Source of the DNA: Adiantum capillus-veneris
Taxonomy: Eukaryota > Streptophyta > Polypodiopsida > Polypodiales > Pteridaceae
Assembly: GCA_014529385.2 (NCBI GenBank)
Contig: CM043960.1
Coordinates: 124,475,543 to 124,539,542 of the forward strand
Direction of reading: 5' to 3'
Length of the DNA stretch: 64,000 nt
Shown here: positions 11,326 through 21,419 of the stretch, piece by piece
Numbering within the stretch: position 1 is the first letter of the stretch
Layout: every line of letters begins with the position of its first letter
The notes under the pieces: model-generated
Told to the model about the DNA's origin: nothing
What the model saw: only the letters and a program-made list of their open reading frames with translations
The model's database searches: none
Translations under genes and position numbers: made by a program

Positions 11326-12905
11326 TGTAATTGCCTATGGACTTCGACAGTAGCAGAATTAGGAAATTAGGTGAAGCACTTTTGAGAGATTCTTTGTGAG
11401 CATAGCGGTTGAACTTAATTGATGGTAGCAACATAAACATGGTACTTCGTTAACTTGGCATGAACAATACTTTTGCAAGAGAGAGAGTTTAGAGAACATG
11501 ACAGTAGTTGAGGACCGGATTCATATGGAGCCGGTCCCCCCTCCAATAGGCATTTGTATTATAGTTTCTCCCATCAAGAGAGACTTGGTACAACACAATC
11601 TTTGTGTTCCTTGTAACCTAGGTGCTGCAATGAAGATGGAAAGCTTCATGCATCACAAGCATAACATAAACTTGAAGAAAGCCTTAACTATCCCAAGCCT
11701 CAATCCCAAGGCCTCAAACACCTTCGAAGGTGGAGAGAACTAGCGGGGAATGAGGATAGGGAAGAGGAAGAAGAAACATTCCATAGGAGAAAGAAATAGT
11801 TCCTCACTTATCATTACTCTTCTTGCTAGCATACATAATAGCGTATTAATAAAGATGGAGAAGATGGAAAGCTTAAGCATTGAAGCATGACTCTTGGTTG
11901 GATTTGCATTCCATAGCCAAGAGTGTTGGTGTAGGCTTTCACTCTCACAAGCTTGGGGAAGGAGGTGGTGTTCCTCAACTTTCACCAAGTGAGAATAGCT
12001 TTGCAAATGAGTGTGTGTGTGTGGAGTATATCCCCCTAGCACCCCACCTCCTTGCTTTGGGCGAGTGGTGACCTTTCTGCATGTTGCAAGCTCATTGGAC
12101 CCCTCTCCCCCTAGCCAATCACATGCATCATGCAATCAAGTACATGGGTAGTCTTTTGACAAGTGTCCTCATTACCCCTTAGAGAGAGAGAGCTTGAAAA
12201 TATCTAGATATTTGCTAGATGGAAGTAGAAGCTCATTGGACCCCTCTTTAGCCCAACCAATAGCATTCAAGCACACCATGTGGTTAAGCTTAGTGAGAGT
12301 TTGACATGTGTCCCATGTGCTCTTTTAGAATTCTCCTAACTTTGAGATTTTTATGCATAGGAAGTTTCTCAAGCAACTTCCTCATTAAGTGTGTAGGTTC
12401 TCTTTTTGACTCAAGCATCTTACCGCGCATGCATAGGAAGCTTCTCAAGCAACTTCCTCATTAAATGTGACAAGTACCTCAAGTACCTTCGTCATCAAAC
12501 ATGACAAGCACCTTAGGTGGAGTTCCCACCTCAAGCATAGCCCTAGCTTGCTTAAGTTTAGGTTGGGTTCCCACCTCAAGCACAGCCCTAGCTTGCTTAA
12601 GTTTAGGTCGGGTTCCCACCTCAAGCTCAGCCCTAGTTTGCTGAAGGTCAAAGGACTTTTAACACTAAACATTGGAGGTCTTTAATGAAGCTAACCCTAA
12701 GTTCTTTTAAGCTTCATTAGTTAACCTTGATCTTTGACAGACCATCTCTCATTGGGGCCCCTTTAGCATTCGCCCCGTGTTGAGATATATCCATAAGCAC
12801 ATGCCTATATTCTAACCCTTGTTCCCGTTTATTATCCCATATTAAATGATCAGTTTAATATGAGAAAATCATTTGGGTTGGTTAGATATTAGATATTTAA
12901 TGACA
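11326..12905 (-). repeat. gypsy-1 5' LTR
   Basis: A 1580-bp copy, adjacent to the primer-binding site on its inner (left) side. It has three units of the 45-bp repeat (12522-12656) instead of four, which explains nearly all of the length difference from the 3' LTR. Confidence 0.92.
12522..12656. repeat. 45-bp tandem repeat inside gypsy-1 LTR, three units
   Basis: Same unit as at 4905-5084, with one unit fewer. This is a copy-number change arising after insertion or during reverse transcription. Confidence 0.9.
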
Positions 12906-12910
12906 CCCTT
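12906..12910. repeat. target-site duplication, right, of gypsy-1
   Basis: CCCTT, identical to 3698-3702. The next 55 bp (12911-12965) are host-side target sequence up to the copia LTR. Confidence 0.92.
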
Positions 12911-12965
12911 CGTCCAAGGTGACTCAAAATGGGAAGGGTAGAGTGGAAGCCTACTACAAGATGAT

Positions 12966-13620
12966 TGTTAGGAAATAAGACGTAGCTAAATAGATAATTG
13001 AGTAGATTACTTAATGGAGAGAGACAGATTTACATACACGAGATTATAGTGTAGAGAGAGAGAGAGAGAGAGTACACACGATATACGTGGTTCACCCAAT
13101 GTGGGCTACGTCCACGGGAAAGCAGCCACACTCACCTTGTTGCATCAACTTCACACTATGAAATGTGTGTAGAAATGGCCTCCTTTTATAGGCCAAAAGG
13201 GCTACCCTCTCTTATGAGAGACAGCCATGTGTAGCCGCCCTTGTGCGAATAAGTCCAAATCGGACCCTCCAATCCGCCCATGTGTGGCCGCCCTTGAGAA
13301 GACAAGTCCGCTTTTGAATTCGGCCACCGGCCATTGACTTCCGACCACCGGCCATCGGCCATTGACTACCGGCCAACCGACCGGTTGTTTTCCGACCACT
13401 TTCCGGGCGCCGCCGGCCATAATATTCCGGCGAAAAAAATCTCGGGGGCTTCCACCCCCGAGGCCTCTAAAGTTGCCCCTGATTCTTGTCCGTGAAAATT
13501 TTGGTTTCCGGTGAGTGATTTTCCTTCACACACGATGGCTTCTCCTCATAATGGGGGCCTTACAAATGTGCGCTTTTACCACAGAAAATTACAAGGGTAA
13601 ATCAGGCTCCATACTTAACA
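12966..13620 (-). repeat. copia LTR A (3' LTR of interior 1)
   Basis: 655 bp; the plus strand reads TGTTAGGAAATAAG to ATACTTAACA. Relative to LTR B it lacks 93 bp corresponding to 17191-17283 and one GGCC-rich short repeat unit near 13325. A TATA box in element orientation lies at 13190-13184. A GA run lies at 13053-13072. Confidence 0.9.
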
Positions 13621-13680
13621 ATCTCCCACTTGGAGACTGATCTCCAAACCAAACCTGTGACTGCTTTCCATTCTGGCTTC

Positions 13681-14136
13681 TTATCCTTGAATGCCGATTG
13701 AAGATGAGCAAAAGCTCAACTTCTCCTTGTTGACCACCTTTGTAAACATGTCTGCAGGATTTTCACTTGTATGCACCTTTCCTAGCTTTAGCTGTCCCTC
13801 TTCCAAAAGAGTGCGTATGAAGTGATATCTCACCTCAATGTGCTTTGTCCTTGAATGAAAGGCTGAGTTCTTCGCAAGATGGATAGCGTTTTGGCTATCA
13901 CTGTACAAGACACAATTGTCTTGTTTGAATCCAAGCTCTTCTAAGAATCTGTGAAGCCACAGAATTTCTTTGCTTGCCTCCGTCATTGCTACATACTCTG
14001 CTTCCGTGGTAGAAAGTGAAACCACTTTCTGCAACTTTGAAGCCCAGCTTACTGTTGTGCCTCCAACCGTGAACACATAGTCAGTAGTGCTCCTTTGAGT
14101 ATCTTGTGAATCCATGATCCAACATCCATCGATCAA
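13681..14136 (-). pseudogene. copia RNase H (interior 1)
   Basis: The 151-codon frame starts just upstream of the deletion junction. It contains copia RNase H from [20 protein letters not shown] through [20 protein letters not shown] and [15 protein letters not shown] to [16 protein letters not shown] and [10 protein letters not shown]. The first catalytic Asp (GYADAN in the full-length copy) lies in the deleted part, so the enzyme is incomplete. The normal stop follows 60 bp before the polypurine tract. Confidence 0.88.
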
Positions 14137-15178
14137 ACTTCAAGTACCATTGTCTTGATGCTTGCTTTAAACTATACAAGCTCTTCTTTAATCTGCAAAC
14201 CATTTTCTCCTTACCTTTTACTTCATACCCCTTTGGTTGAAGCATGTAGATTTCCTCCTCTAAGTCACCGTGAGGGAATGCCGTATTTACATCCATTTGC
14301 TCGAGATTTAGATCATGAGCAGCCACAAGGCTTAAGACAAGCTTAATTGAGTTCATTTTTACAACAGGAGAAAATATTTCATTGAAGTCAACACCTTTCT
14401 TTTGAGAAAAACCTTTCACCACAAGCTTAGACTTGTACCGTTTCTTCCCACCTTCTTCTTCCTTTAGCTTGTACACCCATTTGTTTTGAAGTGCCCGCTT
14501 ACCTTTAGGCAACTCAACCAACTCCCATGTTTGGTTGCGATGTAGTGAGTCCATCTCCACTTGCATGCTCTTCGTCCATTCTTCTTTGGATTCATCTTGC
14601 ATAGCTTCTTCATATGATTCCGGCTCTCCAGAATCTGAGATCAAGAGATGGTTGAAGGAAGGAACAAACCTTTCTGGAGGTCTACTTGCTCTTGTAGATC
14701 TTCGGGGAATAGGTTGAGGCTCCTCATTTGGTTGACGTTGTTGCACATTGTCACCGTTTGCAGTCCTTGAGTCTTCACCGTCCTCAAGCTCCATGTAGTC
14801 ATCACCTGTTTCTATTGTTTGTTTTCTTTCTAAGTAATCTTTGTACATATTTTGTTCATTAAAAATTACATCCCTACTCCTTAAGATTTTACCATCTTCA
14901 AGATTCCATAGGCGATACCCAAAGTCTCCTTCTCCATAGCCAATGAAGAAACACTTTTTGGACTTTGCATTTAACTTTGATCTTAGGCTTCTATCTATGT
15001 GCATGAAGGCCTCACACCCAAACACTTTGAGAAATGCATAATTCACCGGTTTACCTGTCCATGCCTCTTCTGGAACTCCCCCATCCAATGCCGTTGAGGG
15101 TGACCGATTGATTAAGTACACAGACGTACTTACAGCTTCCGCCCAAAGCTCAAGCAATAGGCCTGCATGTAGCCGCAT
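14081..15178 (-). pseudogene. copia integrase tail and RT N-half, active site deleted (interior 1)
   Basis: The 365-codon frame has the integrase C-part (FGCEAFMHIDRSLRSKLNAK, FIGYGEGDFGYRLWN), a linker, then copia RT blocks: NKWVYKLKEEEGGKKRYKSK, VDFNEIFSPVVKMNSIKLVL, LEQMDVNTAFPHGDLEEEIY and [18 protein letters not shown]. It then jumps directly to sequence of the RNase H region (near 14110). The LYVDD active site and the following RT-connection blocks present in the plus-strand copy (33914-34522) are missing, and the frame shifts at the junction. Confidence 0.9.
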
Positions 15179-15181
15179 GCT

Positions 15182-15526
15182 TCATGCTCGTTCCATGATT
15201 GTCATGTTCATCCTTTCCGAAATCCCATTTTGTTGAGGTGTCCTTGGGGTTTTCCTTTGCCTCCGAATGCCATTGCTAGCACAAAAGCTTTCAAAAGCTT
15301 GGCTGCAATATTCGCCTCCATTGTCGGATATGAGGCATTTAACCTTGGTACCTGTTTCATTCTCCACAAAGGCTTTCCACCTTTGAAATATGGAAAATAC
15401 ATCGGATTTATTCTTCATGACATAAACCCATGTTTTTCTAGTCGCATCGTCTATGAATGTTACATAGTACAATGAGCCACCAAGTGATAGTGTACTTGCA
15501 GGACCCCAAACATCAAAATGAACCAA
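15182..15526 (-). pseudogene. copia integrase core (interior 1)
   Basis: The 114-codon frame carries the integrase core: FIDDATRKTWVYVMKNK with the first catalytic Asp, CLISDNGGEYCSQAF with the second, and TPQQNGISERMNMTI with the Glu. The residue before SDNGGEY is Ile instead of the Arg seen in the plus-strand relative. A stop at 15181-15179 separates it from the downstream integrase tail. Confidence 0.9.
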
Positions 15527-15611
15527 CTCAAGTTTTTTTTTTTTCTTTCATTTCCTGATTTTTGAAATTTTACCCTCTTTTGTTTACCATAAACACAATC
15601 TTCACAGAACT

Positions 15612-16349
15612 CTAGTCCACTTCTTTCAAACCTGGTAGAAGCTTCTTTGTTTGAAGGATTTGCATTCCTTTGGCACTCATATGCCCAAGTCGGTAGTGCC
15701 ACACCACACTGTCAACTTCTGTAGTTGCTACACAAGCTGAAGGTTGCGTGCTAACAGTACACAAGTAAAGTGTACCGACTTTTTCACCCTTGGCAACCAC
15801 CAAAGATCCCTTTGAGATCTTCCACCGTTTGTTTCCGAATGCAATGTTGTGACCTTCATCGTCCAATTGTCCTGTAGAGATCAAATTTTTGCGAAGAGAA
15901 GGAACATGCCTAACATCTTTAAGCTTCCATTCATTTCCGTTAGCAGTTTTGACAGAAACTGTACCTTTGCCGACAATCTCACAAGCTTCATCATCTCCCA
16001 AGTATACATACCCAAAATTACCTTTGGTGTAGTCTTGGAAATGTTGCTTGTGTGGTGTCGCATGGAATGAAGCCCCGGAATCTACTATCCAGGAATTAGA
16101 CACATTGTCTAATGAGAGAATTAGAGCATCCTGCTCTACTTTACCTGCCACATTGGCCTCCGATGTTGGCTTGTTGTCTTGAGACTCTGTCTCCTTCTTC
16201 TTCTTGGACCAGCAATCCTTCTTGACGTGGCCCTTCTTGCCGCAGTTCCAACATTCAAGAACTGACTTTGTGCATGACTTGCTCCGCCTTGAGCGATCAC
16301 GACCCTTTTGGTTTTTGAACCTCTCCTTAGGCCTTCGTCTTGTTTCCAC
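15612..16349 (-). pseudogene. copia nucleocapsid, protease and pre-integrase domain (interior 1)
   Basis: The 245-codon frame contains, in order, an intact CCHC knuckle CWNCGKKGHVKKDC, the protease active site SWIVDSGASFHAT, and the GAG-pre-integrase block VVWHYRLGHMSAKGMQIL. The knuckle has all four zinc ligands and the protease keeps Asp-Ser-Gly. The frame ends after the pre-integrase block; the integrase continues from 15526 in another frame, next to a poly-T run (15533-15547) that is a likely slippage site. Confidence 0.9.
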
Positions 16350-16388
16350 TGATAGTGCAGCACTTGATGATTCTCCTGTGCTTCTCCT

Positions 16389-16961
16389 TCACATTTCCTC
16401 GCTTAGGAGAACACCCACAACATCATTAAACTTAAGAGTATTTGTGCCAGAGATAGAATTACTTACAGCCATCACAAGGCTGTCCCAACTATCCGGTAGA
16501 GATGATAGTATAAGGAGAGCTCGCACTTCGTCATCGAAATTGATTTTCACTGATCGAAGTTGACTTATGTTTGTGTTAAAGTCATTTAGGTGTTCTGCAA
16601 CTGAACCATTCTCTGCCATCTTTAGATTGAACAAGCGCTTCATAACAAATACCTTATTGGATGCCGATGGTTTCTCGTAGAAGTCGTCAAGTGACTTCAT
16701 CAAGTCCTCCGTGGTCTTCATCTCCGAAACATTGAAGGCCACGGTTGACGCCAAGCTTAACCGGATTGTTCCCAGTGCCTTTCGATCAAGGACAATCCAT
16801 GCTTCATCTGCCATTGTTGCGGGCTTCTTCGCAAGACCGCCTAGTGGCAAATAGAGGTCCTTCTGGTAGAGATAGTCTTCAATCTGCATCTTCCAATGTT
16901 GGTAGTTTTTGCCGTTGAACTTCTCAATCTTGAGCTTCCCTTCCTCCGCCATAACTCCCAC
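16389..16961 (-). pseudogene. copia gag (interior 1)
   Basis: The 190-codon frame starts MGVMAEEGKLKIEKFNGKNY. The Met at MAEEG is the likely native start. It is the copia gag_pre/UBN2-type capsid: KNYQHWKMQIEDYLY, then SLASTVAFNVSEMKT, then FVMKRLFNLKMAENGSVAEHLNDF. It ends at 16389 (LLSEEM) in a frame break just before the nucleocapsid part at 16349. The homologous plus-strand copy (31062 onward) shows the same order. Function: particle assembly around the element RNA in the cytoplasm. Confidence 0.88.
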
Positions 16962-17010
16962 TCAATTCAAGGAATTCTTTCCTTGAGATAATTTAGCTAC
17001 GAGAAAACCT

Positions 17011-17023
17011 TGCTCTGATACCA
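17011..17023 (-). promoter_or_regulatory. copia primer-binding site (tRNA-iMet)
   Basis: The minus strand reads TGGTATCAGAGCA, two bases inside LTR B. Confidence 0.9.
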
Positions 17024-17025
17024 GT

Positions 17026-17803
17026 TGTTAGGAAATAAGACGTAGCTAAATAGATAATTGAGTAGACTACGTAATGGAGAGAGACATATTTACATACACG
17101 AGATTATAGAGTAGAGAGAGAGAGAGAGAGAGAGTACACACGATATACGTGGTTCACCCAATGTGGGCTACGTCCACGGGAAAGCAGCCACTCAATAGCT
17201 TTAGTACTTCAAAACAAGAAGTAGTTTACAAAGGGATTATACCCTTAATGGAGCTCCCACCTTGCTTCACTCTCACCACCTCACACTCACCTTGTTGCAT
17301 CAACTTCACACTATGAAATGTGTGTAGAAATGGCCTCCTTTTATAGGCCAAAAGGGTTGCCCTCTCTTATGAGAGACAGCCATATGTAGCCGTCCTTGTG
17401 CAAATAAGTCCAAATCGGACCCTCCAATCCGTCCATGTGTGGCCGCCCTTGAGAAGACAAGTCCGCTTTTGAATTAAGCCACCGGCCATTGAATTCCGAC
17501 CACCGGCCACCGGCCATTGACTTCCGACCACCGGCCATCGGCCATTGACTACCGGCCAACCGACCGGTTGTTTTCCGACCACTTTCCGGGCGCCGCCGGC
17601 CATAATATTCCGGCGAAAAAAATCTCGGGGGCTTCCACCCCCGAGGCCTCTAAAGTTGCCCCTGATTCTTGTCCGTGAAAATTTTGGTTTCCGGTGAGTG
17701 ATTTTCCTTCACACACGATGGCTTCTCCTCATAATGGGGGCCTTACAAATGTGCGCTTTTACCACAGAAAATTACAAGGGTAAATCAGGCTCCATACTTA
17801 ACA
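17026..17803 (-). repeat. copia LTR B (5' LTR of interior 1)
   Basis: 778 bp with the same ends as LTR A. TATAAAA in element orientation lies at 17345-17339. The GA run is at 17113-17134. Its outer part shows several transitions relative to LTR A, while its last 300 bp look identical. Confidence 0.9.
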
Positions 17804-17863
17804 ATCTCCCACTTGGAGACTGATCTCCAAACCAAACCTGTGACTGCTTTCCATTCTGGCTTC

Positions 17864-18319
17864 TTATCCTTGAATGCCGATTGAAGATGAGCAAAAGCTC
17901 AACTTCTCCTTGTTGACCACCTTTGTAAACATGTCTGCAGGATTTTCACTTGTATGCACCTTTCCTAGCTTTAGCTGTCCCTCTTCCAAAATAGTGCGTA
18001 TGAAGTGATATCTCACCTCAATGTGCTTTGTCCTTGAATGAAAGGCTGAGTTCTTCGCAAGATGGATAGCGTTTTGGCTATCACTGTACAAGACACAATT
18101 GTCTTGTTTGAATCCAAGCTCTTCTAAGAATCTGTGAAGCCACAGAATTTCTTTGCTTGCCTCCGTCATTGCTACATACTCTGCTTCCGTGGTAGAAAGT
18201 GAAACCACTTTCTGCAACTTTGAAGCCCAGCTTACTGTTGTGCCTCCAACCGTGAACACATAGTCAGTAGTGCTCCTTTGAGTATCTTGTGAATCCATGA
18301 TCCAACATCCATCGATCAA
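17864..18319 (-). pseudogene. copia RNase H (interior 2)
   Basis: A duplicate of 13681-14136 with one amino-acid change noticed (Leu to Ile in [10 protein letters not shown], caused by G to T at 17992 on the plus strand). The same upstream deletion junction is present. Confidence 0.88.
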
Positions 18320-19361
18320 ACTTCAAGTACCATTGTCTTGATGCTTGCTTTAAACTATACAAGCTCTTCTTTAATCTGCAAACCATTTTCTCCTTACCTT
18401 TTACTTCATACCCCTTTGGTTGAAGCATGTAGATTTCCTCCTCTAAGTCACCGTGAGGGAATGCCGTATTTACATCCATTTGCTCGAGATTTAGATCATG
18501 AGCAGCCACAAGGCTTAAGACAAGCTTAATTGAGTTCATTTTTACAACAGGAGAAAATATTTCATTGAAGTCAACACCTTTCTTTTGAGAAAAACCTTTC
18601 ACCACAAGCTTAGACTTGTACCGTTTCTTCCCACCTTCTTCTTCCTTTAGCTTGTACACCCATTTGTTTTGAAGTGCCCGCTTACCTTTAGGCAACTCAA
18701 CCAACTCCCATGTTTGGTTGCGATGTAGTGAGTCCATCTCCACTTGCATGCTCTTCGTCCATTCTTCTTTGGATTCATCTTGCATAGCTTCTTCATATGA
18801 TTCCGGCTCTCCAGAATCTGAGATCAAGAGATGGTTGAAGGAAGGAACAAACCTTTCTGGAGGTCTACTTGCTCTTGTAGATCTTCGGGGAATAGGTTGA
18901 GGCTCCTCATTTGGTTGACGTTGTTGCACATTGTCACCGTTTGCAGTCCTTGAGTCTTCACCGTCCTCAAGCTCCATGTAGTCATCACCTGTTTCTATTG
19001 TTTGTTTTCTTTCTAAGTAATCTTTGTACATATTTTGTTCATTAAAAATTACATCCCTACTCCTTAAGATTTTACCATCTTCAAGATTCCATAGGCGATA
19101 CCCAAAGTCTCCTTCTCCATAGCCAATGAAGAAACACTTTTTGGACTTTGCATTTAACTTTGATCTTAGGCTTCTATCTATGTGCATGAAGGCCTCACAC
19201 CCAAACACTTTGAGAAATGCATAATTCACCGGTTTACCTGTCCATGCCTCTTCTGGAACTCCCCCATCCAATGCCGTTGAGGGTGACCGATTGATTAAGT
19301 ACACAGACGTACTTACAGCTTCCGCCCAAAGCTCAAGCAATAGGCCTGCATGTAGCCGCAT
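18264..19361 (-). pseudogene. copia integrase tail and RT N-half, active site deleted (interior 2)
   Basis: Its translation is identical to 14081-15178, including the same loss of the YVDD region and the same frameshift. An identical deletion in both copies means the deletion came before the tandem duplication. Confidence 0.88.
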
Positions 19362-19364
19362 GCT

Positions 19365-19693
19365 TCATGCTCGTTCCATGATTGTCATGTTCATCCTTTC
19401 CGAAATCCCATTTTGTTGAGGTGTCCTTGGGGTTTTCCTTTGCCTCCGAATGCCATTGCTAGCACAAAAGCTTTCAAAAGCTTGGCTGCAATATTCGCCT
19501 CCATTGTCGGATATGAGGCATTTAACCTTGGTACCTGTTTCATTCTCCACAAAGGCTTTCCACCTTTGAAATATGGAAAATACATCGGATTTATTCTTCA
19601 TGACATAAACCCATGTTTTTCTAGTCGCATCGTCTATGAATGTTACATAGTACAATGAGCCACCAAGTGATAGTGTACTTGCAGGACCCCAAA

Positions 19694-19697
<4 letters not shown>
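19365..19697 (-). pseudogene. copia integrase core, 5'-truncated by (CT)n (interior 2)
   Basis: A copy of the integrase core with its upstream end at DVWGPAS (19697), where it runs directly into the (CT)n array. Codons of the array read Arg-Glu repeats in this frame and make a spurious long open frame. Everything upstream (protease, gag, leader, LTR) is absent. Confidence 0.85.

Positions 19698-19773
<76 letters not shown>
19696..19773. repeat. (CT)39 microsatellite
   Basis: An uninterrupted CT run of about 78 bp exactly at the truncation of copia interior 2. It is followed by gcatacg and a short CA run. Confidence 0.95.
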
Positions 19774-19777
<4 letters not shown>

Positions 19778-20882
19778 ACGCACACACACACAAGGCGATG
19801 AAGAAGAAGAAGATGGAGATGGAGCAAGAGCACTCTTCAATTGCAGAAATGAGAGAATGAGTGAATTTTAGGTTTAGTTGACTTTTATATGAGCTCGCTC
19901 CATTCACACTTGGGCACCCATGCTTAGCCAACTAATCCCTTGAATGTTCCAGTTAGAGTGTGCCTCTCATCGGCGATCACTCTTACCCTTTTCCTATTGG
20001 ACCGACAAGCCCGGTACCTGACTATACCAACTAAATAATACAACATCCGTCGTAGGTGATATGGTGTCCGTGAGCCGTGAGGGTTAACATTGATTTTGAG
20101 GGAGGTCAATAGGGAAGATTTCCTATGAGCAAAAAGTGAGATGCAAGGAGAAAAGACACAAAGAGTGACAAGGTGAAGGGATGATGGGGTGATGGCGACC
20201 AGCACAAGCTGTTTCAGGTAGAGAGCAGGAAGAAGAAAAAGCTTACATTACAGAGGCTCCCTATTTGACATTGTTTTTGCTGATTTTGAGGGAGGTCGAT
20301 AGGGAAGATTTCCTATGAGCAAGAAGTCGATCACACAGAATCCAAGCCGAGCCAAAGAATAATTTCTTTAGATGGCACCTCAAGCCACTTCCTTTTGAAC
20401 TTCTTGCAAAAGATTTTAAGAGCCATTCCTCTTGCCGATTCTCTTCCTTCAATTATACTTCTTCTTCTTTTACTCCCTTCAAATTAGTACCTCTTCTTTA
20501 CCAAAAAGTTTTGACCTTTCCAAAACCCCTTCAAAGCACTCCAATGCCGTGTCAAAATCACCAAACTTACTCAAATTTATTCAGAATCTCCTTCTTCTCA
20601 TTTGTTTGCTTGTATCTTCACAAATACAAAAAATTTAACAGTTGCTTTGAATTAAGTGCTTGACATATCCGATTTCAACTATTGATAAGTGCATTTTGAT
20701 GCAAAATTTATCAATTATTTGCCACTTAATTGTTGACGAAACCTTAGATTGCAAATCTTGTATTGCCAATTCAAATTTCCCTTTCAGGAATTGAAATCAA
20801 GTTGTAGATTGCCACAAACCTTTGCTGTGATAGCACTCTTGGGAGAACGGGAGAACATATGCTTAATCTATTCAATTTTCCT
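19774..20882. other. non-coding stretch with a 48-bp direct repeat
   Basis: About 1.1 kb without a recognised gene. TGATTTTGAGGGAGGTC and the following bases up to GAGCAA-AAGT are repeated at 20091-20136 and 20281-20326 with two or three mismatches. The rest is AT-rich with short frames only. Confidence 0.5.
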
Positions 20883-21071
<189 letters not shown>

Positions 21072-21419
21072 GAGCATAGATATGATAGTGATAGCTTGTA
21101 AGAGGAGGGGATGGAGACATATTTTTTGCACACATAGCATAGCATAAGAGATGAGAGAGGGGAATCAACAAAATGACCTAAAATTTGGGCCCCCAAACTC
21201 CACGCCACCTCTTGTGGAGTTGAGTAGTTAATTTTATTATTGATCTGTTTTAGGTGCCACATATTTGAGGCCTCTCTTTACACTTTAGTTAATGTGTTGT
21301 AGCTAATACTTATTGCATGACCCTTAATAGGGTGGATTCTCACTAAATATGTACAATGGAGCCATATTGGCTTATTGGCAAAAATAACTACAACATTATG
21401 CAAAGGTAAATGGCCAAAA

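Larger units (their letters stand above)
3703..12905 (-). mobile_element. gypsy-1: complete, defective chromovirus LTR retrotransposon
   Basis: The two copies at 3703-5329 and 11326-12905 align over their whole length, begin TGT and end CA, and bracket gag-PR-RT-RH-INT-chromodomain coding on the minus strand. A perfect 5-bp target duplication CCCTT lies outside the element (3698-3702 and 12906-12910). The tRNA-iMet primer-binding site sits directly inside the right (5') LTR. Gene order (integrase after RNase H) makes it Ty3/gypsy, and the chromodomain-like C-terminus makes it a chromovirus. Several frameshifts and at least one in-frame stop make it non-autonomous now. The LTRs differ at few positions apart from a 45-bp repeat unit, so the insertion is fairly recent. 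Confidence 0.95.
12966..19697 (-). mobile_element. copia tandem: LTR-interior-LTR-truncated interior
   Basis: A Ty1/copia family on the minus strand: LTR A (12966-13620), interior 1 (13621-17025), LTR B (17026-17803), interior 2 (17804-19697). The same family occurs complete on the plus strand at 30176-35761. The shared central LTR and absence of flanking target duplications fit unequal recombination between LTRs or a local duplication rather than two insertions. Both interiors lack the same stretch of about 600 bp containing the RT YVDD site. Interior 2 lacks gag and protease and stops where (CT)n starts. Confidence 0.9.

Noticed and set aside
14155..14346. Plus-strand 63-codon frame, also at 18338-18529 and antisense to 33676-33867
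   Set aside because: Antisense shadow of copia RT, repeated with every copy of the element.
19365..19931. 188-codon minus-strand frame with Arg-Glu repeats fused to integrase
   Set aside because: A frame through the microsatellite that happens to join copia integrase; not a gene fusion with evidence of function.
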